Notes: generated by a model from the letters alone, not told the origin. A stretch of DNA of 64,000 nucleotides from Capra hircus (GCF_001704415.2 NC_030827.1:46008271-46072270); one strand, 5' to 3'; shown: positions 23,500-35,274, counted from the stretch's first letter. Numbers and translations: made by a program.

Positions 23500-23715
23500 T
23501 GTGTGCTATGTCCCTTCAGTCGTGTCTGACTCTGCAACCCCATAGATTATAGCCTGCCTGACTCCTCTGTCCATGGGATTCTCCAGGCAAGAATACTGGA
23601 GCGGGTTGCCATTTCCTCCTCCAAGGGATCTTCCAGACCCAGGATCGAACCTGCCTCTCTTACATATCCTGCATTGACAAGTAGGTTCTTACCACTAGCG
23701 CCACTTGGGAAGCCC
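23500..23715 (-). mobile_element. Bov-tA SINE, minus
   Basis: Full-length minus copy, 'gtgtgctatgtcccttcagt' to 'cgccacttgggaagccc'. Confidence 0.9.
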
Positions 23716-23940
23716 ATGGGGAAACAATTCTACCTTGATTTCTTGCATTCCACCACATCCTGCAAACAGAGGCACTGACTGATTGCTTTTGTTCTACATT
23801 ATCTTGCCAAACATGTAGGCAGGTAGAGTGGCCATGAAAAAAACAGGAGACAGAAAAGAAAGAGCAGTAAAACAAGACTAAAATATAGGAAATAGGTAAG
23901 TGAAAAAATAAAGAAATCTATAATACAGTCCCTTAAAGTA

Positions 23941-24514
23941 GTCACTGAAGATGGTGACTGCAGCCATGAAATTAAAAGACTCTTACTCCTTGGAAGAAAA
24001 TTTATGACCAACCTAGATAGCATATTCAAAAGCAGAGACATTACTTTGCCAACAAAGGTGCGTCTAGTCAAGGCTATCGTTTTCCAAGTGGTCATGTATG
24101 GATGTGAGACTTGGACTGTGAAGAAAGCTGAGTGCCAAAAAATTGATGCTTTTGAACTGTGGTGTTGGAGAAGACTCTTGAGAGTCCCTTAGACTGCAAG
24201 GAGATCCAACGAGTCCATTCTCAAGGAGATCAGCCCTGGGATTTCTTTGGAGGGAATGATGGTGAAGCTGAAACTCCAGTACTTTGGCCACCTCATGCGA
24301 AGAGTTGACTCATTGGAAAAGACTGAATCTGGGAGGGATTGGGGGCTGGAGGAGACGGGGATGACAGAGGATGAGATGGCTGGATGGCATCACTGACTCA
24401 AGGGACCTGAGTCTGAGCGAACTCCGGGAGTTGGTGATGGACAGGGAGGTCTGGTGTGCTGCGATTCATGGGGTCGCAAAGAGTTGGACATGACTGAGCG
24501 ACTGAACGGAACTG
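23941..24514 (+). mobile_element. BovB 3' end, plus
   Basis: 5'-truncated BovB beginning at 'atggtgactgcagccatg' and ending in the ACTGA tail. A 6-bp direct repeat 'aaagta' lies at 23935-23940 and 24515-24520. A 62-codon ORF2 piece (24004-24192) ends at a stop. Confidence 0.9.
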
Positions 24515-24524
24515 AAAGTAACTA

Positions 24525-24614
24525 TACTCCCAACCCAGGAATCAAACCTGTGTCTCCTAAGAGGTCTCCTTCATTGCAGGGGGATTCTTTACAAACTGTG
24601 CTAACAGGGAAGCC
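24525..24614 (-). mobile_element. Bov-tA head fragment, minus
   Basis: Only the tRNA-like half remains, from 'caacccaggaatcaaacc' to 'aacagggaagcccag', with about 10 extra bases in the middle. Confidence 0.75.
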
Positions 24615-24615
24615 C

Positions 24616-25115
24616 AGAGTAAATTATTAATAATGCCAAATACTTCCGAGATCAGGTAAAATGGCAACAAAATGAGCCAATCAATCCGAGTAATTAGAAG
24701 CAACTAGTCGTCAAGTCATTTTAATAGTAACCAGATTCAAATGGATTAAAGAATGAGTTTGGAATAAAGAAGGGGAAGCAAAGATTTATAGAAATGCTTT
24801 AGTGATTTGAACAGCCAGTTATTTTTAAAAAGGAATGCACATTTAAGAAAGATTTCATTTTGTTTTAAGATGGGAAAAAAAAGTATAAAGTGTTATTATG
24901 CTACAGAAAAACAGCCCCTAGAACTTCTGAAAATGTAAAGAATAAGGAATCACTATGGGTCAACACTTTATAAAGACATAGAATCTTTTGAAATTGGAAG
25001 GAAGGAAACATAGGAATAAATACAAAATAGCTTAGGGGCATTATCATAGAAAACAAAGTAATTCCAGGTGTAGAAACAAAGTTCATCTAATGAGACAGTT
25101 AAGGTGATTCTGTGA
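24616..25115 (-). mobile_element. Probable L2 fragment, minus
   Basis: Shares with the copy at 21360-23350 the segment around 'gttttaagatgggaaaaaaa' and the order of nearby blocks. Very diverged, so the assignment is tentative. Confidence 0.35.
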
Positions 25116-25811
25116 TAGGGAACTTGAGGAGGCAGTTGGGAGTTGTGTTTTTTGTATTTTGTCTTGAGAATAAGTCACAGTGATCCATGCCAATAGTTCA
25201 AAGCATTATGCCATTTGCATTCCAAGAATAACTTCACTGATAATAACATTTGAGCAAGGGAGGAAAAATATAAAATATTCAGAAAGAACTACTAAAGAAT
25301 ATCTTGGGCAGGGAAAAACAAACATCAACAATAAAACATTATTCCCTTCATCTCTCATCTAACCCTGCTACTTTATAAATTCATGAAAACCTCATAAAAA
25401 TGGAAACCACTTCTAGGAAAGTGACCCCAGGAGTTACACATCTTTGATAGACCCAATATTCATTCTTTTCCTCAGTCCAAAAGCCTTCTCTATTTCTTTA
25501 TACAAAATATATGTTCAAAGCCTAAAAGCATAGACATACTGTCAAAAATATAAGTGTTTGGTAAAGAACAAAACATATTTTCATAAACAGAAATTACCCA
25601 AAAAACATTAAATAGCCTTTTTTTTTTCCCTGCTTGAAGAATGAAAAGAAAATTCAAGTAAAGTGTGAGATTTAATGTGTTCCCTATAGTTGGTGAAGAT
25701 CTTTCAGAAACATTTGAGATGAATCCAGAAGAGAGCTCAAAGTGGCCTAGAAGGATTTTGCACACTTGCCCTCTTTACATTAAAATAATTTTTTGCTCCA
25801 TGTTTTATATT
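25116..25811. other. Unassigned DNA
   Basis: AT-rich; frames at 25490-25765 (minus) and the start of 25665-26156 (plus) have no protein character. Confidence 0.4.
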
Positions 25812-25819
25812 GTATATAG

Positions 25820-26254
25820 CAAGGAATCCCAAACCCTAGGCCACAGGCCAGTACCAGTCTGTGACCTATTAGGAACTCGGCTACGCAGCAGGAGGGCAGG
25901 CAGCAAGTTAAGCTTTTTCTGTATTTACAGTCACTCTCCATCACTCACTGTTCCACCTCCTGTCAGATCAGTGGTCACATTAGATTCTCATAGGAGCCCA
26001 AACTCTACTATCGCCCATCACCTCCAGATGGGACTGTTTAGTTACAGGAAGACAGGCTCTGGGCTTCCACTGATTCTGCATCATGGTGAGTTGTACAATG
26101 GTTTCATTATATATCACAATGTAATAATAATAGAAATAAAATGCACAATAAAATAATGCATTTGAGTCATCCCGATACCATGCCCACCCTCCTCCTCCCC
26201 GCTCCCCCTGTCCTATGAAAGCAGTCCCTGGTGCCAAAAAGTTGCGGACCGCTG
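25820..26254 (+). mobile_element. MER1-type hAT DNA transposon remnant
   Basis: Begins 'caaggaatcccaaacc' and ends 'gttgcggaccgctg', a matching hAT-Charlie terminal inverted repeat pair; inside is the typical 'tcagtggtcacattagattc'. Flanks 'gtatatag' (25812-25819) and 'ttatataa' (26255-26262) agree at 6 of 8 positions, fitting an 8-bp target duplication. Non-autonomous; no transposase. The 163-codon frame running through it is chance. Confidence 0.75.
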
Positions 26255-26366
26255 TTATATAAAATTTGTATAGATTTCAATAATTCTTTGTCATACAAGC
26301 ACCTCTCACCTGAAATAAACAATAAAAGAGCTGAGACATAATCCTCATGAAATATCAATTACCCTA

Positions 26367-26521
26367 CTATAAGCAACAAGAAAATGCTGTATAGCACAGG
26401 GAATTATAGCCACTATCTTATAATATCTTATAATGAGTCTAATCTGCATAAATACTGATTCACTATGCTGTACACATAAAACTAACATAATATTGCAAAT
26501 CCACTGTACTTCAAGAAAAAA
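26367..26521 (+). mobile_element. L1 3' end, plus
   Basis: Typical artiodactyl L1 terminus: 'gtatagcacagggaattata', 'ctgtacacataaaactaaca', then 'ttgcaaatccactgtacttc' and an A-rich tail. Confidence 0.75.
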
Positions 26522-26593
26522 ACAGAATCAATGAAATTAACTCCGTTAAATGCTTTGTATACACTCTGGCAGGAGATGAGCATTTAACAAATA

Positions 26594-26803
26594 TTAACTT
26601 TTTCATTAGTTTGCTAAGGCTATCATGACAAAATATCACAGACTGAGTCGCTTAAACAATAGAAATTCATTTCTCACAGTGGGGAAGCTAGAAGTCCAAA
26701 CTGTCAGCAGTTTCCCCTTTCCTAAAGTCTCTCTCCTGCCTTGCAGAGGGCTGCCTCTGCTTATGTTTTCGTGTTGACTTATTTCATGCATACCCCTCTA
26801 CTG
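26594..26803 (-). mobile_element. MLT1 (MaLR) LTR fragment, minus
   Basis: Begins 'ttagtttgctaaggctatca' and passes 'cttaaacaatagaaattcat', the reverse of the MLT1 3' end. It is interrupted on the right by a CHR SINE. Confidence 0.65.
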
Positions 26804-26815
26804 TCTCTCTTTCTC

Positions 26816-26928
26816 TTTTTTTTTCCCATCCCAGCATATGTGGGATCTTAATTCCCTGATCAAGAATTGATTCCCTGCACAGGAAGCGCAGTGCAAAGTC
26901 TTAACCATGGGACCACCAGGGAAGTCCC
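26816..26928 (-). mobile_element. CHR-type tRNA SINE, minus
   Basis: Poly(T) at left, then 'atgtgggatcttaattccct' to 'gggaccaccagggaagtccc', the reverse of the CHR SINE head. A 9-bp C/T repeat 'tctctcttt' flanks it (26804-26812, 26929-26937), but this sequence is low complexity. Confidence 0.8.
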
Positions 26929-27109
26929 TCTCTCTTTTAATAGCCAAACAGAAAACCTAAAGTGTTTCTTTAAATTTCAAGTAGCTTGTTTTCTTTATAT
27001 AATCTCATGTAAGAAACCCCCTCAAAGCATAAAGGCTTTAACAGTAAATCAATTACAATTCAATAATAATAATAAAAAAATAGCAACTTAAATATTTTTT
27101 TCCCACCAT

Positions 27110-27425
27110 TTTGTGAACCAGAAATGCAGGAAGGGTTTAGCCAGCATTAGTGCATTATAGACAGTGCGTTAGCTGGGGTGGCCTGGTCCAGAGAGTCCAC
27201 TTTCAGAACAGACATACACTCACAATTGGCCCTTTCAGTCTCTCTAAATCTCTCCACACGAAGACTCATCTTCCACATGAGTCTGGCTCCTCACAACTGT
27301 GATCACAGTAGTTGACCTTCTTAGCAGTAGCCTGCTTACAAGTACAGGAAGTGAAAGCTGACAGACTTGTTAAAAACTATGTCCCAAAACCAGCACAGTC
27401 TTACTTCTGCCCCATATTATTAATA
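27110..27425 (-). mobile_element. Possible MLT1-like LTR, minus
   Basis: Moderately GC-rich stretch with the look of a MaLR LTR ('gaagtgaaagctgacagac', 'cagcacagtcttacttctgc'). Weak by eye. Confidence 0.35.
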
Positions 27426-28079
27426 ATAATTGAGGCAATCACAGAACCTGCATAAATTTAAGGAAGTTAAGAAAAAGATTGCATTTCTATGTAAGAGAGT
27501 GAGAGAATGATACTGAAGAAGAGTTTGTGGGATAAAAGCAATTTTGAGGCCTTTTTTTGGAAATTACATGGGCACCAAGGTACTTGAGATGATTCATTAC
27601 AGTGGATTCAGATTAATAAGGAAGAAATACTTCCCAGGGTAGCAGCTGACTCTTCAAAGGCAAAGTTACAAGGACCAAAGTAAAATAGGCTTATTTTAGA
27701 ATAATTAAATCAGTCTTAACTGAAACTCTATCAATTGCTCATCTTTTGTTACTGGTGTTTCTGAGTTTTGAATTCATCTCCCCTCCTATACACACAACAC
27801 AAACACAAAGACATAGACATACACGCATACACATTGACACAAACATTAAATACACACTCAGACTACTGTTTTCCTGGCAACTTCAATTTACCTTTTGTGT
27901 GTTAGCTTTGAAGACCTCTCTTGTTTTACTAAGAAAAGGTTAATTTCCTCTTTTCATATTTTCACACTACATTTTAATGAGAAAATTATTTGTTTGAATT
28001 TCCCACTGAACTGGATGTTCTAGAAAAAATTCTCTATTACTCAATCACTTTCTCATCATGTTTCCAAAAGTGAGGTATA
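27426..28079. other. Unassigned DNA with a CA-rich tract
   Basis: 27789-27852 is an imperfect CA-rich low-complexity run. The rest shows no named repeat or gene. Confidence 0.45.
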
Positions 28080-28082
28080 TGC

Positions 28083-28297
28083 ATGCTTAGTGGCTCAGTT
28101 GTGTCCGACTCTTTGCCACCCTGTGGACAATCTGCCACCAGACTTCTATGTTCATGGGGTTTTTCAGGGGATGAGGTGGAGTCAGGTGCCATTTCATCCT
28201 CCAGCAGATCATCCCAACCCAGGGATAGAACCCATATCTCCTGTATCTCCTGCATTGCAGGTGGATTCTTTACCCACTGAGTCATTGGGGAAGCCCA
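28083..28297 (-). mobile_element. Bov-tA SINE, minus
   Basis: Diverged full-length minus copy, 'tgcttagtggctcagttgtg' to 'ctgagtcattggggaagccc'. Confidence 0.85.
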
Positions 28298-28421
28298 CTG
28301 GTAAATAGTAAATGCACCCAATATATTTTTTACATAATTGAAAAAATAAATGCATAAAAGTACTATTGAATAAAGTGAATTTCTCCAAAGGTTTGCAATA
28401 ATGGCAAGTAATGGGATATGG

Positions 28422-28989
28422 CCATGAAATTAAAAGACGCTTACTCCTTGGAAGGAAAGTTATGACCAACATAGATAGCATAATAAAAAGCAGAGACATT
28501 AATTTGCCAATAAAGCTTCACATAGTCAAGGCTATGGTTTTCCCTGTGGTCATATATGGATGTGAGAGTTAGACTGTGAAGAAAGCTGAGTGCCAAAGAA
28601 TTGATGCTTTTGAACTGTGGTGTTGGAGAAGACTCTTGAGAGTCCCTGGGACTGCAAGGAGATCCAACCAGTCCATCCTAATGGAGATCAGTCCTTGGCG
28701 TTCATTGGAAGGACCGATGCTAAAGCTGAAACTCCAATACTTTGGCCACCTCATGTGAAGAGTTGACTCATTGGAAAAGACTATGATGCTGGGAGGGATT
28801 GGGGGCAGGAGGAGAAGGGGATGACAGAGGATGAGATGGCTGGATGGCATCACCGACTTAATGCACATGAGTTTGGATAAACTCCGGGAGTTGGTGATGG
28901 ACAGGGAGGCCTGGCATGCTGCGATTCATGGGGTCACAAAGAGTCAGAACCAACTGAGCGATTGAACTGAACTGAACTGAACTGAACTG
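28422..28989 (+). mobile_element. BovB 3' end with exact 12-bp target duplication
   Basis: 5'-truncated at 'ccatgaaattaaaagacgc', ending in an (AACTG)n tail. 'aatgggatatgg' occurs at 28410-28421 and 28990-29001. The ORF2 C-terminus is broken by stops (for example a TAG at 28570-28572). Among the youngest-looking BovB insertions here, judged by the perfect duplication. Confidence 0.95.
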
Positions 28990-29299
28990 AATGGGATATG
29001 GATACTTTATAACATACCAATTTGTTTTTGTACAAAAAGTAATTCATTATTCTGACTTTTGAAAATAATAATTATAGTTATTCATGAAAGTGAGTGAATA
29101 AGTTAGTATAAGGAAAATTATCTGCCAAAATATAATAATTTATCTAGTTTCTGGAAGTGTTAAGTTTCTGAAAGACTATGATATATCTTGAAATATTTGA
29201 GGAGCTTTATTATTTTTCACTGCAAAGGTTTCAGCCAATAATTTTATGTATTTTACCTTTGATAGAATGTATATTAATATAAACATTTTGGGAGACATA

Positions 29300-29444
29300 C
29301 TGCTGCTGCTGCTGCTGCTAAGTTGCAGTTGCCTCAGTCGTGTCCAACTCTGTGCGACCCCATAGACGGCAGCTCCACCAGGCTCTGCCATCCCTGGGAT
29401 TTTCCAGCCAAGAGTACTGGAGTGGGTTGCCATTGCCTTCTCCT
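29300..29444 (-). mobile_element. BOV-A2 half unit, minus, with (CTG)6 tail
   Basis: Begins with (CTG)6 at 29300-29317, the reverse of the BOV-A2 CAG tail, and ends 'gttgccattgccttctcct'. Direct repeats 'gggagacata' (29290-29299) and 'gggagatata' (29445-29454) differ at one base. Confidence 0.9.
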
Positions 29445-29633
29445 GGGAGATATAAACAAGAAACAAATTTATAATGAAATAAAAAGTAGAATAATTTAAA
29501 TTCTTACATTCATAACACATCTTTTTTTTTAAGTCATTGTTTCAGGAAAAATATAAATACTTCCACTGAAGAAAAATGAAGGAATACAAGGTGAGAAAGA
29601 AGAAAAGAAAATTATTAACAAGTTTGTTCTTGT

Positions 29634-30467
29634 TCTTGTTCAGTTGCTGTGTTGTGTCTGACTCTGAGATCCCATAGACTGTAGCACACTAGACTCACCT
29701 GGCCTTCACTGTCTCCCAGGGTTTGTTCAAACTCATGTCCACTGTGTGGATGATGCCATCTAACTGTCTCATCCTCTGTCACTCCCTTCTTCATCTGCTC
29801 TCAATCTTTCCCAAGCACCAGGTTTTTTTTTTTTTTTTTTCCCAATGAGTCATCTCTTCACATCAGGCGGTCAAAATATTGGAGCTTCAGCTTGAGCATC
29901 AGTCCTTCCAATGAATATTTAGGGTTGATTTCCTTTAGGACTGACTGGTTTGATCTCCTTGAACCCCAAAGGACTCTCGGGAGTATTCTTCGGCACCACA
30001 ATTCAAAACCATCACATTTTCAGCACTCAACCGTCTTTATGGTCCACTTCTCACGTCTATACATGACTACTGGAAAAACCATAGCCTTGACTAGACAGAC
30101 CTTTGTCAGCAAAATGATGTCTCTCCTTTTTAATACATTGTCTAGGTTGGTCATAGCTTTTCTTCCAAGGAGCAAGTGTCTTTTAATTTCATGGCTGCAG
30201 TCACCATCTGCAGTGATTTTGGAGCCCCATAAAATAAAGTCTGTCACTGTTTCCACTTTGCCCCATCTATTTGCCATGAAGTGATGGGACCAGATGCCAT
30301 GATCTTAATTTTTTGAATATTGAGTTTTAAGCCAGCTTTTTCATTCTCCTCTTTCACCCTCTTCCAGAGGCTCTTTAGTTTCTTTTTAATTACTGCCATT
30401 AGAGTGGTATCATCTGAATATCTGAGATTGCAGATATTTCTCCCAGAAATCTTGATTCCAGTTTGTG
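29634..30467 (-). mobile_element. BovB 3' part, minus
   Basis: Reads from the tail at 29634 up to ORF2 near the RT end at 30467. An unusual run of 18 T (29823-29840) lies within the 3' region. ORF2 is broken; an 85-codon piece remains at 30020-30277. Confidence 0.9.
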
Positions 30468-31704
30468 AGTCACCTTATGAAACACTATTTACTTAATCAA
30501 CATTTAATTATAACTTTATATTCACAGACTATGTCACATGATGTAACACAATGTAATTTATACAGACATGGCCCCTGCCTCTGGATTCTTACAATATACA
30601 GGAGAGAACAGACTGCCACAAAGAAATTAATTTTTTTTTAAAGTAGTAAATGTGTGTATTCAGTGCAAGAAAATTGAGTTATTCATAACTTTATTATATT
30701 GTTGAAACATTAACAGATAAACACTAATACTGATTAATCTCAGTTTTAACTCTTCAACATATCTTTTATTTATTTTTGTAATACAAAACTTCGCAGTCTA
30801 TAAAATGCTCAAATAGTCTACAAATGTGAGAGGTAGTCACAAGCTAGATATTAATTAAAGCTGCATAATGGTTTTAAATTGTTAAAATATCATTATATAA
30901 TTTCTTTGGGGATTACAATGTTATAGAAATGTTAATACTGGCATTGAAAAATTGGAAAAGGTGCTTATATTCTACACTGTGTGATTTATGAGTGTGTTTC
31001 CTGGAAGAAAATGTGCTCTGCATATTGTTATTTTTTCTTAGATAATATTCAAAGAAAGCATTCTTTAAAATTTCATGGTAGATGTCACTTATAATCTTCC
31101 AATATCTGCAGATCAAGACAGTCTTTGAATTCCTGTACTTGACTTAATTGACAATGCATTTCACATAATACAAATCTAAATTATTATTCAACAATGATAA
31201 AGCTGTATTGAAGGCCATGATTAACGATGGCCATATCAAAGAAATATTTTGAGATTCAGTAACAGTACAAACATATTGAAACATAGTGTTCCTTTGATTT
31301 TATAAACAACTTTGATGTTATAAAGTTTCCCTCTATACCACATTTTGATTGATGTTTTTCATGAAAAGAAAGCAAGAGCTATATCTCCTTGAACAATTTA
31401 AGATATTTTATCTCCTTAATTTTGTTCACCTTCAAAATACTTCCGTTAATGGAGTAAATTGACTCAAGTCTTAGTTATTTTCAGTTCACAATATTGTACA
31501 TCCCATTTGAAATAAAAACATCTCCATATTAAATGTTATAATCTAGGGATATCTGTTATGTCAGTGTGCAAAACAATACAAGGACAGTGTGGCTTTATTT
31601 ATGTTATCGTGTCATACAAAAACAAGTGAGAATACTTAATATTTCCCCCATCCTTGACCCTTACACTTTGGGCATCAATAAATGCTCCTCATTAATCTTT
31701 CTTA
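30468..31704. other. Unassigned AT-rich DNA
   Basis: About 1.2 kb. 30560-30625 weakly resembles an old L2/MIR-type repeat. No coding signal. Confidence 0.35.
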
Positions 31705-32545
31705 ATTAATAGATTTTTTAGAGAAGTTTTACATTTCATTTTAGAGCAAAAATTAGCACAATGAGTGGAAAGTACAGAGAAATTCCCATGTCCTCCACCT
31801 CACACTTAGCTTCCCTTATTATTTAACTTCTCCCACTAGTGTAACACATTTGTTACAGTAGATGAGCCGATATTGATATACTGTTATTAAGTAAAGCCTT
31901 CAATTTACATTTTATTCCTTGTGTTGTACATCCTACGGCTTTTGATAAATGTTTAATGACTCACCTCCACCATTACAGTATCATACAAGATAGTAGTTTC
32001 ACTACCTTACAGATCTCCTATCCTCCATGGGATCACCCAGCCCCTAAAGCCCCTATTCTCTTTACTCTCTCCATAGTTTTGCCTTTTCAGAATGTCATAT
32101 AATTGAAATCACACAGTATGTAACGTTTTTAAACCAATTACTTTCACTTAGAAATATACATTTAAGGTAATTCCATGTTGGTTTCATTGTTGATAACATT
32201 TATTTTTTTATCTCGAAATTATAATATTCCATTATACTACTACCACATTTGTTTACTTGTTGAAGAATATCTTGGTTCCTTCCAAGTTTTGGCAATTATG
32301 AATAAGGCTGCTGTGAAACATTCATATGTGGCCTTTTCTGTGGACATGGATACTCAACACATTTGGGTAAATACCAATGAGTGAATTGCTGGGTTGTATT
32401 GCTGTATTCCCAAGTAGCTGTAGTATTCTGCATTCCTACCAGCAATAAATGAGAGTTCCTGTTGCTCTACAAGCTCAACAATATTAATGTTGTCAGTGTT
32501 TTGCTTTCAGTCATCATAATAAATGAATCGATAAAGAAGATCTGG
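31705..32545 (-). mobile_element. Old L1 3' UTR/ORF2 end, minus (host of a nest)
   Basis: Reverse complement of an L1M-type 3' region: 'ataaggctgctgtgaaacat', 'gggtaaataccaatgagtga', 'cattcctaccagcaataaat', 'ttgtcagtgttttgctttc'. The element continues in pieces at 35254-35274, 36129-36169 and 36695-36930 after younger insertions. Confidence 0.75.
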
Positions 32546-32935
32546 TATCAGTTCAGTTTAGTTCAGTTCAGTTGCTCAGTCATGTCCGACTCTGTGACCC
32601 CATGAATCGCAGCACACCAGGCCTCCTTGTCCATCACCAATTCCCGGAGTTCACTCAGACTCGTGTTCATTGAGTCAGTGATGCCATCCAGCCATCTCAT
32701 CCTCTGTCGTCCCCTTCTCCTCCTGCCCCCAATCCCTCACAGCATCAAAGTTTTTTCCAAAGAGTCAACTCTTCGCATGAGGTGGCCAAAGTTGGTGGAG
32801 TTTCAGCCTTAGCATCATTCCTTCCAAAGAAATCCCAAGGTTGATCTCCTTCAGAATGGACTGGTTGGATATCCTTGCAGTCCAAGAGACTCTCAAGAGT
32901 CTTCTCCAACACCACAGTTCAAAAGCATCAATTCT

Positions 32936-33769
32936 TCAGCACTCAGCCTTCTTCACAGTCCAACTCTCACATCCATACATGACCACAGGAAAACCCATAA
33001 CCTTGACTAGATGGACCTTAGTTGGCAAAGTAATGTCTCTGCTTTTGAATATGCTATCTAGGTTGTTCATAACTTTCCTTCCAAGGAGTAAGCATCTTTT
33101 AATTTCATGGCTGCAATCACCATCTGCAGTGGTTTTGGGGCCCCAAAAAATAAAGTCTGACACTGTTTCCACTGTTTCCCCATCTATTTCCCATGCAGAG
33201 ATGGGACAGGATGCCATGATCTTCGTTTTCTGAATGTTGAGCTTTAAGCAAAGTTTTTCACTCTCCTCTTTCACTTTCATCAAGAGGCTTTTTAGTTCCT
33301 CTTCAGTTTCTGCCATAAGGGCGGTGTCATATGCATATCTGAGGTTCTTGATATTTCTCCCGGCAGTCTTGATTCCAGCTTGTGTTTCTTCCAGTCCAGC
33401 GTTTCTCATGATGTACTCCGCATAGAAGTTAAATAAGCAGGGTGACAATATACAGCCTTGATGTACTGCTTTTCCTATTTGGAACCAGTCTGTTGTTCCA
33501 CGTCCATTTCTAACTGTTGATTCCTGGCCTGCATACAGATTTCTCAAGAGGCAGGTTAGGTGGTCTGGTATTCCCCTCTCTTTCAGAATTTTCCACAGTT
33601 TATTGTGATCCACACAGTCAAAGGCTTTGGCATAGTCAATAAAGCAGAAATAGATGTTTTTCTGGAACTCTCTTGCTTTTTCCATGATCCAGCGGATGTT
33701 GGCAATTGGATCTCTGGTTCCTCTGCCTTTCCTAACACCAGCTTGAACATCTGGAAGTTCACAGTACAT
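32936..33769 (-). pseudogene. BovB ORF2 reverse transcriptase piece (277 codons)
   Basis: Longest frame in the window, a fragment of the BovB ORF2 polyprotein. RT motif A is at residues 43-55 ('FIDYAKAFDCVDH'), motif B around 102-114 ('VHQGCILSPCLFN'), and motif C at 145-148 reads YAYD where the family has YADD. One GAT-to-TAT change (33329-33331) removes a metal-binding aspartate, so this RT should be dead. The frame continues past the thumb-like region to a stop at 32936. Upstream sequence is in another frame. The endonuclease is absent. A retroelement relic, not a host gene. Confidence 0.9.
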
Positions 33770-34132
33770 GTATTGCTGAAGCCTGGCTTAGAGAATTTTG
33801 AGCATTACTATACTAGTGTGGGAGATGAGTGCAATTGTGCAGTAGTTTGAGCATTTTTTGGCATTGCCTTTCTTTGGGATAGGAATGAAAACTGACATTT
33901 TCCAGTCCTGTGGCCACTGCTGAGTTTCCCAAATTTGCTGGCATATTGATTGAAGCACTTTCACAGCATCATCTTTCAGGATTTAAAATAGCTCTACTGG
34001 AATTCCATCACCTCCACTAGCTTTGTTCATAGTGATGCTTTCTAAGGCCCACCAGACTTCACATTCCAAGATGTCTGGCTCTAGATGAGTGATCACACCA
34101 TCGTGATTATCCAGGTCATGAAGATCCTTTTT

Positions 34133-34493
34133 CTACAGTTTTTCTGTGTATTCTTTACATCTCTTCTTAATATCTTCTGCTTCTGTTAAGCCCAGACCCT
34201 TTCTGTCCTTTATTGAGCCCATGTTTGCATGAAATGTTCCCTTGGTATCTCTAGTTTTCTTGAAGAGATCTCTAGTCTTTCCCATTCTGTTGTTTTCCTC
34301 TATATCTTTGAATTGATCGCTGAAGAAGTCTTTCTTATCTCTTCTTGCTATTCTTTGGAACTCTGCATTCAGATGCTTATATCTTTCCTTTTCTCCTTGG
34401 CTTTTCGTTTCTCTTCTTTTCACAGCTATTTGTAGGGCCTCCCCAGACAGCCATTTTGTTTTTTTTGCATTTATTTTCCATGGGGATGGTCTA
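34133..34493 (-). pseudogene. BovB ORF2 linker piece
   Basis: Open block of about 120 codons from the region between endonuclease and RT, with the basic, charged segment 'KRRETKSQGEKERYKHLNAE'. It ends at a TAG (34133-34135) where intact copies continue. Upstream of 34493 the frame runs by chance into L1 sequence. Confidence 0.85.
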
Positions 34494-34495
34494 GA

Positions 34496-35252
34496 TATAT
34501 ACAATGTAATATTACCCAGGTATAAAAAAGAATGAAGTAATGCCATTTGCAGCAACAAGTATGGACCTAGACATTTTCATATTAAATATAGTCAGAGAAA
34601 GACAAATATCACATGATAGCACTTACATGAGAAATCTAAAGACAATGATACAGATGAACTTATTTACAAAACCGAAATAGATTCACAGACATAGAAATCA
34701 AACTTATGGTTACCAACAGGAAAGGAGTGGGGGAAGAATAAATTAGGGGTTTGGTGTTAATAGATACACAGTGTTATAAATAAAATTAGTACACAACAAG
34801 GCCCTACTGTATAGCACAGAGAACTATATTCAACATCTTATAATAACCTATAATGGAAAAGAATATGTATGAAACTGTGTGTGTCTGTATGACTGAATCT
34901 TTTTCCTGTACACCTGGAATTAACACAACATTGTAAATTGACTACATTTCAGAGAAGGCAATGGCACCCCACTCCAGTACTCTTGCCTGGAAAATCCCAA
35001 CGACGGAGGAGCCTGGAAGGCTGTAGTCGATGGGGTCACGAAGAGTCAAACATGACTGAATAACTTCACTTTCATTTTTCCGTTGCATGCATTGGAGAAG
35101 GAAATGTGAACCCACTCCAGTGTTCTTGCCTGGAGAATCCCAGGGATAGTGGAGCCTGGTGGGCTCCCGTCTATGGAGTTGCACAGAGTCGGACATGACT
35201 GAAGCAACTTAGCAGCAGCAACAGCAATAAAAATTGAAAAAAAAAAAAAAAA
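34496..35252 (+). mobile_element. Ruminant-type L1 3' end, plus, carrying a SINE
   Basis: L1 3' UTR landmarks in order: 'aagtaatgccatttgcagca', 'atcacatgatagcacttaca', 'actgtatagcacagagaact', 'acacaacattgtaaattgac'. The final bases and A tail (35226-35252) are separated from the rest by the BOV-A2 at 34951-35225. Confidence 0.85.
34951..35225 (+). mobile_element. BOV-A2 SINE, two units, plus
   Basis: Both halves present: 'agagaaggcaatggcacccc' and, at about 35090, 'ggagaaggaaatgtgaaccc'; ends in 'ttagcagcagcaacagc'. Inserted just before the poly(A) tail of the L1. Confidence 0.95.
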
Positions 35253-35274
35253 AGAAGTTGACTAATAGGTGTGT

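Larger units (their letters stand above)
32553..34493 (-). mobile_element. Largest BovB copy, minus, 5'-truncated
   Basis: 1.94 kb reaching from the (TTCAG)n tail at 32553 through the RT to the linker before it at 34493. It keeps two open frame blocks (34133-34493 and 32936-33769) separated by a stop and frameshift. It is truncated before the endonuclease and abuts a plus-strand L1. Confidence 0.95.

Noticed and set aside
25665..26156. 163-codon open frame on the plus strand
   Set aside because: It runs from unassigned DNA across the left end and most of a MER1-type DNA transposon. No domain, biased composition, no splice or promoter context.
32841..33233. 130-codon plus frame (and similar ones at 29892-30284)
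   Set aside because: Antisense of the BovB ORF2, which is known to give long chance frames on the opposite strand.
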